Source: Perlucidibaca sp. (GTDB lineage: Bacteria; Pseudomonadota; Gammaproteobacteria; Pseudomonadales; Moraxellaceae). From it: a DNA stretch of 32,339 bases. The notes under the pieces are model-generated. The model made no database searches. It was not told where the DNA came from and saw only the letters and a program-made list of their open reading frames with translations. The translations under genes and the position numbers were made by a program. Positions within the stretch are counted from its first letter, which is position 1. The number at the start of each line of letters is the position of its first letter. Shown piece by piece: positions 10,402-22,889 of the stretch. The stretch is taken from positions 1 to 32,339 of the forward strand of contig JAHFSA010000004.1 of assembly GCA_023265995.1 (NCBI GenBank), read 5' to 3'.

Positions 10402-11343
10402 ATGCCCGCTGCAAAAAAGAAAGCCACGCCCGCCAAGGCCAAAGCTGCTCCCAAGGCAGCGAGTGCCGCCGAGATAAAAATGAACAAACTCAAATCCGAT
10501 GTCGAAAAGCAGGCTGCAAAACTGCGTGAGCAAATCCAGAAAGTCGTGGACAAGGCTCAGCAGGAAGCCGAGTCCTACGTCGAGGCCGCCCGCAAGTTGG
10601 CCGACCGTGCCGAAGCCAGCTACAAGGAAGTCCAGACCAAGCTTGAACAACAGCTGATCAAGGCCTCCGGCGACAAGGAACTGGTCAAGCACATCAAGGA
10701 GCGCACCAAGCAGGCCCAGGCTGAAGCCAAGGCTGCCGTTGCCGCTGCCAAGAAGGATTACGAACAGGCTCGCAAGGCCATCCTGGCTCTGCAGCAGAAG
10801 AGCGAACTGAAGGCCTATGTCCAGGCCAAGCTCAAGGGTGAACTGGCTGCCAAGAAGGCTGCTGCCAAGCCTGCCGCTGCGAAGCCGGCCGTCAAGCCCG
10901 CTGCTGCCAAGGCTGCCGTGAAGCCGGCCGCTGCCAAGCCGGTTGCTGCGAAACCCGCCGCTGCCAAGCCCGCTGCCGCCAAGCCTGCTGCGAAGCCGGC
11001 CGCCAAGCCCGCTGCTGCCAAGGCTGCCGTGAAGCCGGCCGCTGCCAAGCCTGCTGCTGCGAAGCCCGCTGCTGCGAAGCCCGCTGCCGCCAAGCCTGCC
11101 GCTGCCAAACCGGCCGCCAAGCCCGCCACCGCGAAGCCTGCTGCCAAGCCTGCCGCGAAGCCGGTGGCCAAGCCGGTTGCGAAGCCGGTCGCCAAGCCTG
11201 CTGCCAAGCCGGTTGCGAAGCCCGCTGCCAAGCCTGCTGCGAAGCCGGCCGCTGCTCCGGCTGCCAAGCCGGCTGCTCCTGCCGCCGCTGCCGCTCCGGC
11301 CGCTGCTGCTCCGGCCACGCCGACTACACCGTCAGCGTCCTGA
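10402..11343 (+). CDS. algP: AlgP-like histone H1-type Ala/Lys/Pro-repeat protein
   Basis: AlgP is a DNA-associated, histone-H1-like protein reported to influence algD (alginate) expression in Pseudomonas. The 313-residue product has two parts. Residues 1 to about 148 are charged and helical, likely a coiled coil (for example EKQAAKLREQIQKVVDKAQQ). From about 150 to 290 it consists of AAKP, AAAKP and VAKP units, which would make an extended basic tail, and it ends in an Ala/Pro/Thr segment. The start at 10402 is preferred because AGAGAGGA lies seven bases upstream; an in-frame ATG nine codons earlier lacks a site. The repeats are also direct at DNA level, so length variation is expected. Its alginate role here is inferred from family and neighbour alone. 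Confidence 0.88.
   Translation: MPAAKKKATPAKAKAAPKAASAAEIKMNKLKSDVEKQAAKLREQIQKVVDKAQQEAESYVEAARKLADRAEASYKEVQTKLEQQLIKASGDKELVKHIKERTKQAQAEAKAAVAAAKKDYEQARKAILALQQKSELKAYVQAKLKGELAAKKAAAKPAAAKPAVKPAAAKAAVKPAAAKPVAAKPAAAKPAAAKPAAKPAAKPAAAKAAVKPAAAKPAAAKPAAAKPAAAKPAAAKPAAKPATAKPAAKPAAKPVAKPVAKPVAKPAAKPVAKPAAKPAAKPAAAPAAKPAAPAAAAAPAAAAPATPTTPSAS
10893..11051 (+). repeat. Exact 48-bp direct repeat inside algP
   Basis: Bases 10893-10940 and 11004-11051 are identical and lie 111 bases (37 codons) apart, in frame. They sit in a longer tract (about 10852-11270) of near-repeats of GCC-GCT-GCC-AAG-CCG type. Recombination between the two copies would remove or add exactly 37 residues of the tail. Confidence 0.9.
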
Positions 11344-11365
11344 GCTTGGTAAACTGCAGTACTGA

Positions 11366-11395
11366 CAACGGGCCTTCGGGCCCGTTGTTCTTTTT
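11366..11395 (+). terminator. Intrinsic terminator after algP
   Basis: A 9-bp stem CAACGGGCC (11366-11374) and its complement (11379-11387) close on a TTCG tetraloop, the especially stable C(UUCG)G type. TTCTTTTT follows. It lies 23 bases after the algP stop and 25 bases before yheS. Confidence 0.92.
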
Positions 11396-11419
11396 GTCAT
11401 CTGCAGTTGTGAGTGCACC

Positions 11420-13369
<1,950 letters not shown>

Positions 13370-13373
13370 GGCG

Positions 13374-13901
13374 TCAGTAGTGGAAGACGGCGTTGCCGGT
13401 GGCGATCAGCTCGCCTTCGTCGTTGCGCAGCTCCATCTGGGTCGCGCAGATCTTGCTGCCGGCGCGGACGACGCGACCGATGGCCTCGAACTGCCGGCCG
13501 CGGCCCGGGCGCAGATAGTCGATGCGCATGTCGATGGTGCCGAGCTGGCCCATGCGACGCATCTTCTCCTCGCGCGGCTGGCCCTTGAGGCGGGTGTAGG
13601 CGGCCATCATGGCGGCCGCGCCACCGACCGTGTCGAGCATGGTGGCGATGACGCCGCCATGCAGGATCTGCTTGAAGACATTGCCGACCAGGACGGGCTG
13701 CATGTCGACGACGGCACGGATCTCGTTGTCGCTGATGCTGGCGACGCGGGCGCCGATGTGCTGCATGAACGGGGTCAGGTTGAAGCCGTTGATCAGCTGT
13801 TCCTGCAGCCTGGTGATGCGTTCCTGCACGTCGGCGGAAATCTCGGCCGGGGTGTCGGCTGCCGTCTCGCCCTGGGGCGTGTGCTGGCTGCGATCGGTCA
13901 T
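13374..13901 (-). CDS. yigI: YigI-like hotdog-fold thioesterase
   Basis: This is a PaaI/YigI-type hotdog protein, probably an acyl-CoA thioesterase in the cytoplasm. Residues after about 40 match E. coli YigI in FKQILHGGVIATMLDTVGGA and MGQLGTIDMRIDYLRPGRGR, which form the active-site helix and strand of the fold. The first 40 residues or so are polar and not conserved. The start at 13901 gives 175 residues. An upstream ATG at 13967 would give 197 residues; neither has a strong ribosome site (AAGG lies 12 bases before 13901), so the start is uncertain. The substrate is unknown. The gene is convergent with yheS and divergent from hemB. Confidence 0.85.
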   Translation of the reverse strand: MTDRSQHTPQGETAADTPAEISADVQERITRLQEQLINGFNLTPFMQHIGARVASISDNEIRAVVDMQPVLVGNVFKQILHGGVIATMLDTVGGAAAMMAAYTRLKGQPREEKMRRMGQLGTIDMRIDYLRPGRGRQFEAIGRVVRAGSKICATQMELRNDEGELIATGNAVFHY

Positions 13902-14070
13902 GAGTCGTACTGCCTTGTCATCGCTCCGGTCCGCCCTCTGCAGGCGTCGGAATGCTTCCGGGAGCATGGACTGTAGCAGTCCGTGACTGCAGCGTCATTA
14001 CCCGGAGATGACAGCGCATGCCATGCCGCGACAGGTCGCTGCATGGTCAGGCAGGGCGCGTTTCCGCTAA

Positions 14071-15135
<1,065 letters not shown>

Positions 15136-15142
15136 AGCGTTC

Positions 15143-15160
15143 ATGACATCAAACTGTCAT
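15143..15160 (+). promoter_or_regulatory. Pho box (PhoB-binding site) upstream of ppk
   Basis: The 18 bases ATGACATCAAACTGTCAT are two 7-base PhoB half-sites separated by four A/C bases. They match 15 of 18 positions of the E. coli Pho-box consensus CTGTCATAAAACTGTCAT/C. A -10-like TGCAAT lies 10 bases downstream (15171-15176), the spacing used in PhoB-activated promoters where the box replaces the -35. A further half-site, ATGTCAT, lies at 15175-15181. Confidence 0.65.
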
Positions 15161-15203
15161 GTGAAATGGATGCAATGTCATGAAAGCGCGAAGGAAACCG
15201 GAC

Positions 15204-17270
15204 ATGACTGCTGCAGAAACCGCCATCGGACTCAACGATCCGGCGCTTTATCTCAACCGTGAGCTGAGTGTTCTCGACTTCAACCTGCGCGTGCTCGAGC
15301 AGGCCACCGACCGGCGGCATCCGCTGATCGAGCGACTCAACTTCCTGCTCATCTTCTCGCGCAACCTCGACGAGTTCTTCGAGATCCGTGTCGCCGGCCT
15401 GCTCCAGCAGGTGTCCTTCGGCCGCATCGGCAGCGGCCCCGACGGCATGCTGCCGCAGGAAGTGCTGCAGCAGATCTCCGCGACCTGCCACACCGCTGTC
15501 GAGCGTCAGTACCGCATCCTCAACGAGGATCTGCTGCCGGCGCTGGCCGCCGAGAACATCCGCTTCCTGCGCCGTGACGACTGGACCGAGGCGCAACGGA
15601 CCTGGGTGCGCAAGTACTTCAAGGAGCAGGTGCTGCCGGTGCTGACGCCGATCGGCCTGGATCCTTCGCATCCCTTCCCGCGCCTGGTCAACAAGACGTT
15701 GAACTTCATCGTCTCGCTCGATGGCAAGGATGCCTTCGGGCGCCAGATGTCGCTGGCCGTGGTGCCGGCGCCGCGCTCGCTGCCGCGTGTGGTGCGCCTG
15801 CCCGATGACATCGTCGATGGCGGTGATCAGCATGTCATGCTCTCGTCCATCATTCACGAGCATGTCTCCGAGCTGTTCCCGGGCATGACCGCCAGCGGCT
15901 GCTTCCAGTTCCGCGTCACCCGCAATGCCGACCTCATCGTCGACGAGGATGCCGAGGATCTGGCCTCTGCGCTCAAGGGTGAGTTGCTGTCGCGTCGCTA
16001 TGGTGCCGCCGTGCGCCTGGAAGTCGCCGACAACTGTCCGCGTCACATCATCGATTATCTGCTGCGCCAGTTCGGTCTCACCAACGAGGCGCTCTATCAG
16101 GTCAACGGCCCGGTCAACCTGGCGCGCATGCTGTCCGACTTCGACCGCCCGCGCCTGAAGTACCCGCCCTTCCGGCCGCGCATTCCGTCCCTGCTGCAGA
16201 AGACCGAGAACATCTTCGAGGCCATGCAGCAGCAGGACATCCTGCTGCATCACCCGTTCGAGTCCTTCGCGCCGGTGGTCGATCTGCTGCGCCAGGCGGC
16301 GCGTGATCCCGAAGTGCTGGCCATCAAGCAGACGCTCTACCGTTCCGGTGCCGACTCCGAGATCGTCAGCCTGCTCGCCGAGGCGGCACGCAACGGCAAG
16401 GAAGTGACGGCGGTGATCGAGCTGCGCGCGCGCTTCGACGAAGAGTCCAACATCGAGGTCGCCAACAAGCTGCAGCAGGCCGGTGCCATCGTGGTCTACG
16501 GCATCGTCGGCTACAAGACTCACGCCAAGATGATCCTGGTGGTGCGTCGCGAAGGCCGCAAGCTCATGCGCTATGTGCATCTCGGCACCGGCAACTACCA
16601 CGCCGGCAATGCCCGCCTCTACACCGACTACGGTCTGCTCACTGCCAGTCCGGAAGTCAGCGAGGACGTGCACAAGATCTTCCAGGAGCTCACCGGCATG
16701 GGCCGTGTCGTGCGCCTCAAGCAGCTCCTGCACGCGCCCTTCACGCTGCATCCGCAATTGCTGCTGATGATCGAGCAGGAGGTGCGCAACCAGCAGGCCG
16801 GCCTGCCGGCGCGCATCATCGTCAAGGTCAACGCGCTGACCGAGCAGCAGATCATGCAGGCGCTGATCCGCGCCTCGCAGGCCGGTGTGCGCATAGATCT
16901 CATCGTGCGTTCGGTGTGCTGTCTGCGACCCGGCATTGCCGGCATGACGGAGAACATCCAGGTGCGCTCCATCGTCGGGCGCTTCCTCGAACATACCCGC
17001 GTGTTCTATTTCGAGAATGGCGGCGATCCGAAGGTGTTCTGCTCCAGCGCCGACTGGATGGATCGCAACCTGTTCCAGCGCGTCGAGACCTGCTTCCCGA
17101 TCAATGACCCCGGCCTGCGCCGGCGCATCATCGAGGAAGGTCTCAAGGTCTATCTCAACGACAACACCCAGGCCTGGCTGCTGCAGGCCAGCGGTGAATG
17201 GCTGCGTGCCGATGCCGGCGATGCCGAGCCCAGGGTGGCGCAGCAGATCCTGCTCGACAAGCTGGTCTGA
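15204..17270 (+). CDS. ppk: Polyphosphate kinase 1
   Basis: PPK1 polymerises the terminal phosphate of ATP into polyphosphate and is usually membrane-associated. The 688-residue product has the N-terminal domain opening [19 protein letters not shown], the head domain, and two phospholipase-D-like catalytic domains. The autophosphorylated histidine is H440 (YKTHAKMI) and the second conserved histidine is H459 ([10 protein letters not shown]), 19 residues apart as in E. coli (435 and 454). RSVCCLRPG and the C-terminal SSADWMDRN are also present. The start at 15204 is preferred because AAGGA lies eight bases upstream and because the promoter predicted at the Pho box would begin transcription near 15183, after the alternative ATG at 15180. 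It is convergent with ppx. Confidence 0.97.
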   Translation: MTAAETAIGLNDPALYLNRELSVLDFNLRVLEQATDRRHPLIERLNFLLIFSRNLDEFFEIRVAGLLQQVSFGRIGSGPDGMLPQEVLQQISATCHTAVERQYRILNEDLLPALAAENIRFLRRDDWTEAQRTWVRKYFKEQVLPVLTPIGLDPSHPFPRLVNKTLNFIVSLDGKDAFGRQMSLAVVPAPRSLPRVVRLPDDIVDGGDQHVMLSSIIHEHVSELFPGMTASGCFQFRVTRNADLIVDEDAEDLASALKGELLSRRYGAAVRLEVADNCPRHIIDYLLRQFGLTNEALYQVNGPVNLARMLSDFDRPRLKYPPFRPRIPSLLQKTENIFEAMQQQDILLHHPFESFAPVVDLLRQAARDPEVLAIKQTLYRSGADSEIVSLLAEAARNGKEVTAVIELRARFDEESNIEVANKLQQAGAIVVYGIVGYKTHAKMILVVRREGRKLMRYVHLGTGNYHAGNARLYTDYGLLTASPEVSEDVHKIFQELTGMGRVVRLKQLLHAPFTLHPQLLLMIEQEVRNQQAGLPARIIVKVNALTEQQIMQALIRASQAGVRIDLIVRSVCCLRPGIAGMTENIQVRSIVGRFLEHTRVFYFENGGDPKVFCSSADWMDRNLFQRVETCFPINDPGLRRRIIEEGLKVYLNDNTQAWLLQASGEWLRADAGDAEPRVAQQILLDKLV

Positions 17271-17315
17271 CGCACCTGGCCATGGCCTGACGGGGGGAAG
17301 GGGGCTGCGGGCGGC

Positions 17316-18821
17316 TCAGCTGAAGTCGAGGCGCAGGTTTACCCCGGCGAAGTGCTCCTGCTCCTGCTCCAGATCGGCCTGGGTCAGCGGATGGCTGTCC
17401 AGCCAGCCACGCGGGAAGCGCAGCGAGAACTCCAGTCCGTCGGTCTTCAGCTTGAGCCTGGGCAGTGGCTCGCGGCTGCGGCTGTGATGCAGCAGGATGG
17501 CCAGGCGCAGCAGCAGACAAAGGCGGAACAGCGGCAGCCCGCCAGCATTCACCAGGGTTTCGTAATGCTCCGGGCGCAGGCGGCGACGGTGACATGCCAC
17601 CAGCTGGGCCAGGGACTCCTGTTCCGGCTGCGAGAAGCCGGGCAGGTCGGAGTGCATGAGCAGGTAGGCGCCGTGCTTGTGGTAGCTCGAATGCGAGATG
17701 GCCTTGCCCGCCTCGTGCAGCTGCGCGGCACGTTGCAGCAGGGCGGCATCATCCTCGCGCAGTGACAGGTCGGTCTCGGTCTGGGCAAAGAAATCCAGAG
17801 CGGTTGCGGCCACGCGCTCGCCGAAGTCGGCGTCGATGCCGTGGCGTTTCTGCATGGAGACCACGGTGTGATTGCGGATGTCGCCATCCTGGAAGCGGCC
17901 GAGCATGTCGTGCAGCACGCCTTCGCGCAGGGCGCCGTCGGAGTAGTCGAGCTCGTCGAGGCCGAGCGATTCGAAGATGGCGCTGACGATGGCGAAGCCG
18001 GCCGGCATGATGAGCTTGCGGTCTTCCTTCAGGCCCGGCAGGTTGACCTCGCGCACGTCGCGGTACTGCAGCAGCAGTTCGCGCAGCTTGCTCATGCTCT
18101 CCGCCGTGATGCGGCCCTCGGTCGAAGCCCAGCCGAGCTGCTGCACCACCGTGCGCACGGCCTTGATGGTGCCGGACGAGCCGACCGCGCCATCCCAGCC
18201 GAGATCCTGATAGGCGGTGGCGATGGCGGCGATTTCCTGGCGCGCGGCGGTGATGGCCTTGTCCAGTGCCTTGGCGCTGATCTGGCCGTCGGGGAAGTAG
18301 CGCTGCGTGTAGCTGACGCAGCCCATGTGCAGCGATTCGGTGAGCAGCGGCTGATGGCGCTCGCCGATGATGAACTCGGTGGAGCCGCCGCCGATGTCGA
18401 CGACCAGGCGCTTGCCGCTGCCGGCCAGGGTCTGCGACACGCCGACATAGATCAGACGGGCTTCTTCGCGACCGGCGATGATTTCGATGGGATGGTTGAG
18501 CACGGCTTCGGCGCGGCGCACGAAGTCGCGTGCGTTGCGAGCCACGCGCAGGGCGTTGGTGGCGACGATGCGCATGCGCCGGGGTTCGACGCCGGCGAGC
18601 TGCTGCGCGAAGCGCGACAGGCAGGCCAGGGCACGGACCTGCGAGGCCTCGCTGAGCATGTCGTCCTTGTCGAGGCCGGCGGCAAGCTGAACCTTCTCGG
18701 ACAGACCCTCGGTGATGCGGATGACGCCGTGGTCGAGACGTGCAATGGCCAGGTGGAAACTGTTGGAGCCCAGGTCCACTGCGGCCATCAGTCCGTCATC
18801 CAGGCGCAGGTTGCGAGTCAT
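17316..18821 (-). CDS. ppx: Exopolyphosphatase
   Basis: Ppx releases orthophosphate from the ends of polyphosphate; the GppA branch of the family also hydrolyses pppGpp. The 501-residue product has the actin-like ATPase fold motifs AVDLGSNSFHLAIAR (phosphate 1, about 14-28), the catalytic region AGREEARLIYVGVSQ (E119/E120) and VDIGGGSTEFIIG (141-153), plus a C-terminal HD-like helical region (LHEAGKAISHSSYHKHGAYL). The start at 18821 is used because GGAGA lies upstream and the family begins this way; an open frame to 18917 adds Arg-rich, non-family sequence. ppk and ppx face each other rather than forming one operon, so making and breaking polyphosphate can be controlled separately. Confidence 0.95.
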   Translation of the reverse strand: MTRNLRLDDGLMAAVDLGSNSFHLAIARLDHGVIRITEGLSEKVQLAAGLDKDDMLSEASQVRALACLSRFAQQLAGVEPRRMRIVATNALRVARNARDFVRRAEAVLNHPIEIIAGREEARLIYVGVSQTLAGSGKRLVVDIGGGSTEFIIGERHQPLLTESLHMGCVSYTQRYFPDGQISAKALDKAITAARQEIAAIATAYQDLGWDGAVGSSGTIKAVRTVVQQLGWASTEGRITAESMSKLRELLLQYRDVREVNLPGLKEDRKLIMPAGFAIVSAIFESLGLDELDYSDGALREGVLHDMLGRFQDGDIRNHTVVSMQKRHGIDADFGERVAATALDFFAQTETDLSLREDDAALLQRAAQLHEAGKAISHSSYHKHGAYLLMHSDLPGFSQPEQESLAQLVACHRRRLRPEHYETLVNAGGLPLFRLCLLLRLAILLHHSRSREPLPRLKLKTDGLEFSLRFPRGWLDSHPLTQADLEQEQEHFAGVNLRLDFS

Positions 18822-18930
18822 CGGCGGCGGTCTCCATTGTTTGCGGCCTGTTCTATGGCGGCCCTGCCGCGAGTGTAACCGAGAGCGGGCCGGGCGGTGC
18901 GCGCACGTTGCATGCATTTGTCGGCAGTGG

Positions 18931-18939
18931 TGGTATGAT
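18931..18939 (+). promoter_or_regulatory. Extended -10 promoter of trxA
   Basis: TGGTATGAT is a TGn extended -10 with the hexamer TATGAT (18934-18939), 36 bases before the trxA start. A -35-like TTGCAT (18908-18913) is 20 bases away, too far for full use, which fits an extended -10 promoter. Confidence 0.5.
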
Positions 18940-18974
18940 CAGCGATCATTCATCCCCGATGACGGAGTGCCGTG

Positions 18975-19304
18975 ATGAGCAGTGAGCTGATCGTCAACAC
19001 CAGTGACGCCAATTTTGAAGCCGATGTCCTCAAGGCCGACGGCCCTGTGCTGGTTGACTACTGGGCGCCGTGGTGTGGCCCTTGCAAAATGATTGCCCCG
19101 GTTCTCGACGAGATCGCCGGCGAATACGAAGGTCGTCTGAAGATCGTCAAGGTCAACGTTGACGACAACGGAGCCACCGCTGCCAAGTTCGGCGTGCGCG
19201 GCATTCCGACGCTTTCGTTGTTCAAGGATGGCGCGATTGCCGCCACCAAGGTCGGCGCACTGTCCAAGTCGCAGTTGACAGCGTTCATCGACTCCACTAT
19301 ATAA
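18975..19304 (+). CDS. trxA: Thioredoxin 1
   Basis: Thioredoxin is the small cytoplasmic dithiol protein that reduces disulphides in ribonucleotide reductase, MsrA, peroxiredoxins and others. The 109-residue product has the active site W33-C34-G-P-C37 ([12 protein letters not shown]), the buried aspartate in VLVDYW and the cis-proline loop GIPTLSLF. The ATG at 18975 is preferred over the preceding GTG because GGAG lies seven bases upstream of it. The 3' end of the gene (19275-19303) carries a promoter for rho. The ppx gene is divergent on the other side. Confidence 0.97.
   Translation: MSSELIVNTSDANFEADVLKADGPVLVDYWAPWCGPCKMIAPVLDEIAGEYEGRLKIVKVNVDDNGATAAKFGVRGIPTLSLFKDGAIAATKVGALSKSQLTAFIDSTI
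19275..19303 (+). promoter_or_regulatory. Strong sigma-70 promoter for rho inside the trxA 3' end
   Basis: A perfect -35 TTGACA (19275-19280) is followed after exactly 17 bases by TATATA (19298-19303), with TATAAG overlapping it at 19300-19305. The -10 overlaps the trxA stop codon. Transcription would start near 19310, giving rho a leader of about 190 bases. Confidence 0.65.
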
Positions 19305-19501
19305 GTTGTGTCGGCGGTGCCCGCCTGGGTGCCGCCGGTTCTCGATACCGACTGCTCGCTGTTTCCGTTCCCCTCGATCCCTGCGTGTTTTTCATCCAGC
19401 TTCTGCTGAGTCGCGCCAGTGGTCCCTCGCCGAACGACGTCGCCCGCTCTCCGGGCCCAGCGCAGCCTGTGTTGCCCTATTCCCTCAGCTGAATCCACGG
19501 T
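19305..19501 (+). promoter_or_regulatory. rho leader region, C-rich and G-poor in part
   Basis: This 197-base gap has no convincing gene. It begins with an imperfect hairpin (19312-19337; CGGCGG and CCC arms with a two-base mismatch). It then has a pyrimidine-rich stretch (about 19350-19410: runs of C and T with few G), the type of RNA that Rho itself binds. In E. coli, rho is autoregulated by Rho-dependent termination in its leader; the same is inferred here. Confidence 0.45.
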
Positions 19502-20761
<1,260 letters not shown>

Positions 20762-20784
20762 GCGCGACATCCTGCTGCTGACAC

Positions 20785-20829
20785 CTGCCATGAAAAAGGC
20801 CCTCCTCGCGAGGGCCTTTTTCATGGCAG
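20785..20829 (+). terminator. Intrinsic terminator after rho (20-bp perfect inverted repeat)
   Basis: Bases 20785-20804 and 20810-20829 are perfectly complementary around a five-base loop. The core is AAAAAGGCCCTC with GAGGGCCTTTTT, so the A and T runs are part of the stem and the structure can end transcription on either strand. The pairing continues eight bases beyond the T run (CTGCCATG with CATGGCAG). Confidence 0.9.
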
Positions 20830-20960
20830 GCTGCCGTGTTTGCGCCGGGGTGCCTGTGCAGAGATGATTGTGCAAAGGTGATTGTGGAGACTCCGTGGAG
20901 ATGGCTCGTGCGCTGTAAGCACAAGCCCTGTCGCCACGTTCGGATGCTTGTCGCTGCATG

Positions 20961-20970
20961 ATCACGTGAT
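20961..20970. promoter_or_regulatory. Palindrome ATCACGTGAT upstream of the Spy-like gene
   Basis: This 10-base perfect palindrome has GCATG directly on both sides (20956-20960 and 20971-20975) and GCATGC after it. It is 33 bases before the start of the Spy-like gene, where a repressor or activator could sit. The rest of the gap (20830-21002) shows no gene or tRNA. No known regulator is assigned. Confidence 0.3.
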
Positions 20971-21002
20971 GCATGCGGCATCTACCCGAACTGGAGAAAG
21001 AC

Positions 21003-21419
21003 ATGAAGATTCGTTACCTGCTGCCGCTAGCCTCCCTGGTGCTGGCGGCCTCTGCCCAGGCCGCACCGGCTGGCGCTCCCGTCATGCCGGCCGAGCCTTG
21101 CGCCGGCCATCACCGTCACCACGCCCCGCCGCCCGGCGCCTTCATCGAGCGTCTCGACGAGCGTGCCGATCTGGATCTCAGCGCTGACCAGAAGCAGAAG
21201 CTCAAGGCCATCGGCGAGGAAGAGCGTGCGCGCCACGAAGCCATCCGCAAGGACTACCAGGAGCGCTTCGCCAAGGTGCTGACGCCGGCCCAGCGTGCCC
21301 GTCTCGATGCCGAGCGCGAGAACATGCGCAAGGAGCATGCCGATCGCCTGGACAAGCGCGCCGAGCAGATGAAGGAGCGTGCCGAACAGATCCGCGAGCA
21401 CAGGGAGCCTGCCCGCTGA
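21003..21419 (+). CDS. Spy/CpxP-like small periplasmic stress protein
   Basis: This 138-residue protein has a signal peptide (1-20, ending AQA|A), so it should be periplasmic. After a short His-rich stretch (GHHRHH, 35-40) and a lone cysteine (C33) it is almost wholly helical and charged. Two copies of the LTxxQ-type motif that defines the Spy/CpxP family can be seen, LSADQKQKL (59-67) and LTPAQRARL (93-101). Relatives are chaperones or sensor inhibitors for envelope stress and sometimes bind metals. The start at 21003 follows GGAGA at five bases; an in-frame ATG ten codons earlier would hide the signal peptide. It stands alone between two terminators, with no sensor kinase nearby, so its partner is unknown. 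Confidence 0.8.
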   Translation: MKIRYLLPLASLVLAASAQAAPAGAPVMPAEPCAGHHRHHAPPPGAFIERLDERADLDLSADQKQKLKAIGEEERARHEAIRKDYQERFAKVLTPAQRARLDAERENMRKEHADRLDKRAEQMKERAEQIREHREPAR

Positions 21420-21447
21420 GTCGGCCTCTGCCTGCCGTGACGAGCCA

Positions 21448-21477
21448 AAAGAAAGCCCTCGCATGCGAGGGCTTTTT
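21448..21477. terminator. Bidirectional terminator between the Spy-like and peroxiredoxin genes
   Basis: The palindrome AAAGCCCTCGCATGCGAGGGCTTT (21452-21475, written here only by its ends in pairing terms) forms a GC-rich hairpin, with T bases to 21477 on the plus strand and CTTTT on the minus strand. It serves the Spy-like gene and the convergent peroxiredoxin gene. Confidence 0.88.
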
Positions 21478-21495
21478 GATGGGCGTACGCGGGTG

Positions 21496-22134
<639 letters not shown>

Positions 22135-22240
22135 GATGTTTCCTCCCTCTGTTGATGAACTGAAGCTAGCAGCCGGCAGGGCAGTAAGGAAATACGGGTT
22201 TCGACTGAGCTTATGCCTTGCGGTTATGAGGCCTGCCGCA

Positions 22241-22768
22241 TCAGCCGGCGCCGAACCTGTCGTGATACTTGCGGACCTTGGTCGCCACCACGAACTGGCA
22301 GTAGCCCTGGCCCGGGTTCTTGCGGAAGTAGTCCTGGTGGTAGTCCTCGGCCGGCCAGAACGGCACGGCATCGGCGATCTCGGTGACGATGGGCTGGCTG
22401 AAGGCGCCGTCGGCACGCAGCGCCGACAGGAAGGCCTCGACCTCGGCGCGCTGCGCATCATCCTGACAGAAGATCACCGAGCGATACTGGGTGCCGACAT
22501 CGTTGCCCTGGCGATTGAGCGTGGTCGGGTCATGAATGGTGAAGAAGATGTCGAGCAGGTGCGCGAGCGTGACCCGCGCCGGGTCGAAGTCCAGCTGCAC
22601 GACTTCGGCATGGCCGGTGGCGCCGCTGCAGATCTGCTCGTAGCTGGGATTGGGGCGGGCGCCGCCGGCATAGCCCGAGGTGCAGGAGAGCACGCCCGGC
22701 ACGTCGCGAAAGACGGCATCCAGACACCAGAAGCAGCCGCCGCCGAGCAGCAGAGTGGAATGGCTCAT
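22241..22768 (-). CDS. msrA: Peptide methionine sulphoxide reductase MsrA
   Basis: MsrA reduces the S form of methionine sulphoxide in proteins, with thioredoxin as the usual donor. The 175-residue product has the active-site motif GGGCFWC (C12 catalytic), then GYAGG (about 32-36), YEQICSGATGHAEVV and HDPTTLNRQGNDVGTQYRS, all diagnostic. A resolving cysteine is likely in the QGYCQF segment near the C-terminus. The start at 22768 follows GGAG at six bases; an open frame to 22831 adds Arg/Lys-rich residues without family support. Peroxiredoxin is downstream, a sensible oxidative-damage pair. The alpha/beta hydrolase gene is divergent. Confidence 0.96.
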   Translation of the reverse strand: MSHSTLLLGGGCFWCLDAVFRDVPGVLSCTSGYAGGARPNPSYEQICSGATGHAEVVQLDFDPARVTLAHLLDIFFTIHDPTTLNRQGNDVGTQYRSVIFCQDDAQRAEVEAFLSALRADGAFSQPIVTEIADAVPFWPAEDYHQDYFRKNPGQGYCQFVVATKVRKYHDRFGAG

Positions 22769-22889
22769 GATCATCTCCTGTCGCTTGCGGGTTGCTGCTT
22801 GCAGAGTGCGCTTCCGCCCTGCATTCTGCATCAGCCCGGCGGGCAGGCACAGCCTGCCGGCGACACGAAAACTCGAGACGGAAGCTGAA

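Noticed and set aside
10852-11270. Repeat tract considered as a CRISPR array
   Set aside because: The repeats are in-frame coding repeats with no unique spacers and no cas gene nearby.
10815-11318. A 167-codon Ala/Gly-rich open frame opposite algP
   Set aside because: It is only the complement of the AAKP repeats.
14008-14070. A 20-codon open frame upstream of hemB
   Set aside because: The only purine-rich site touches its ATG, leaving no spacing, and nothing else supports it.
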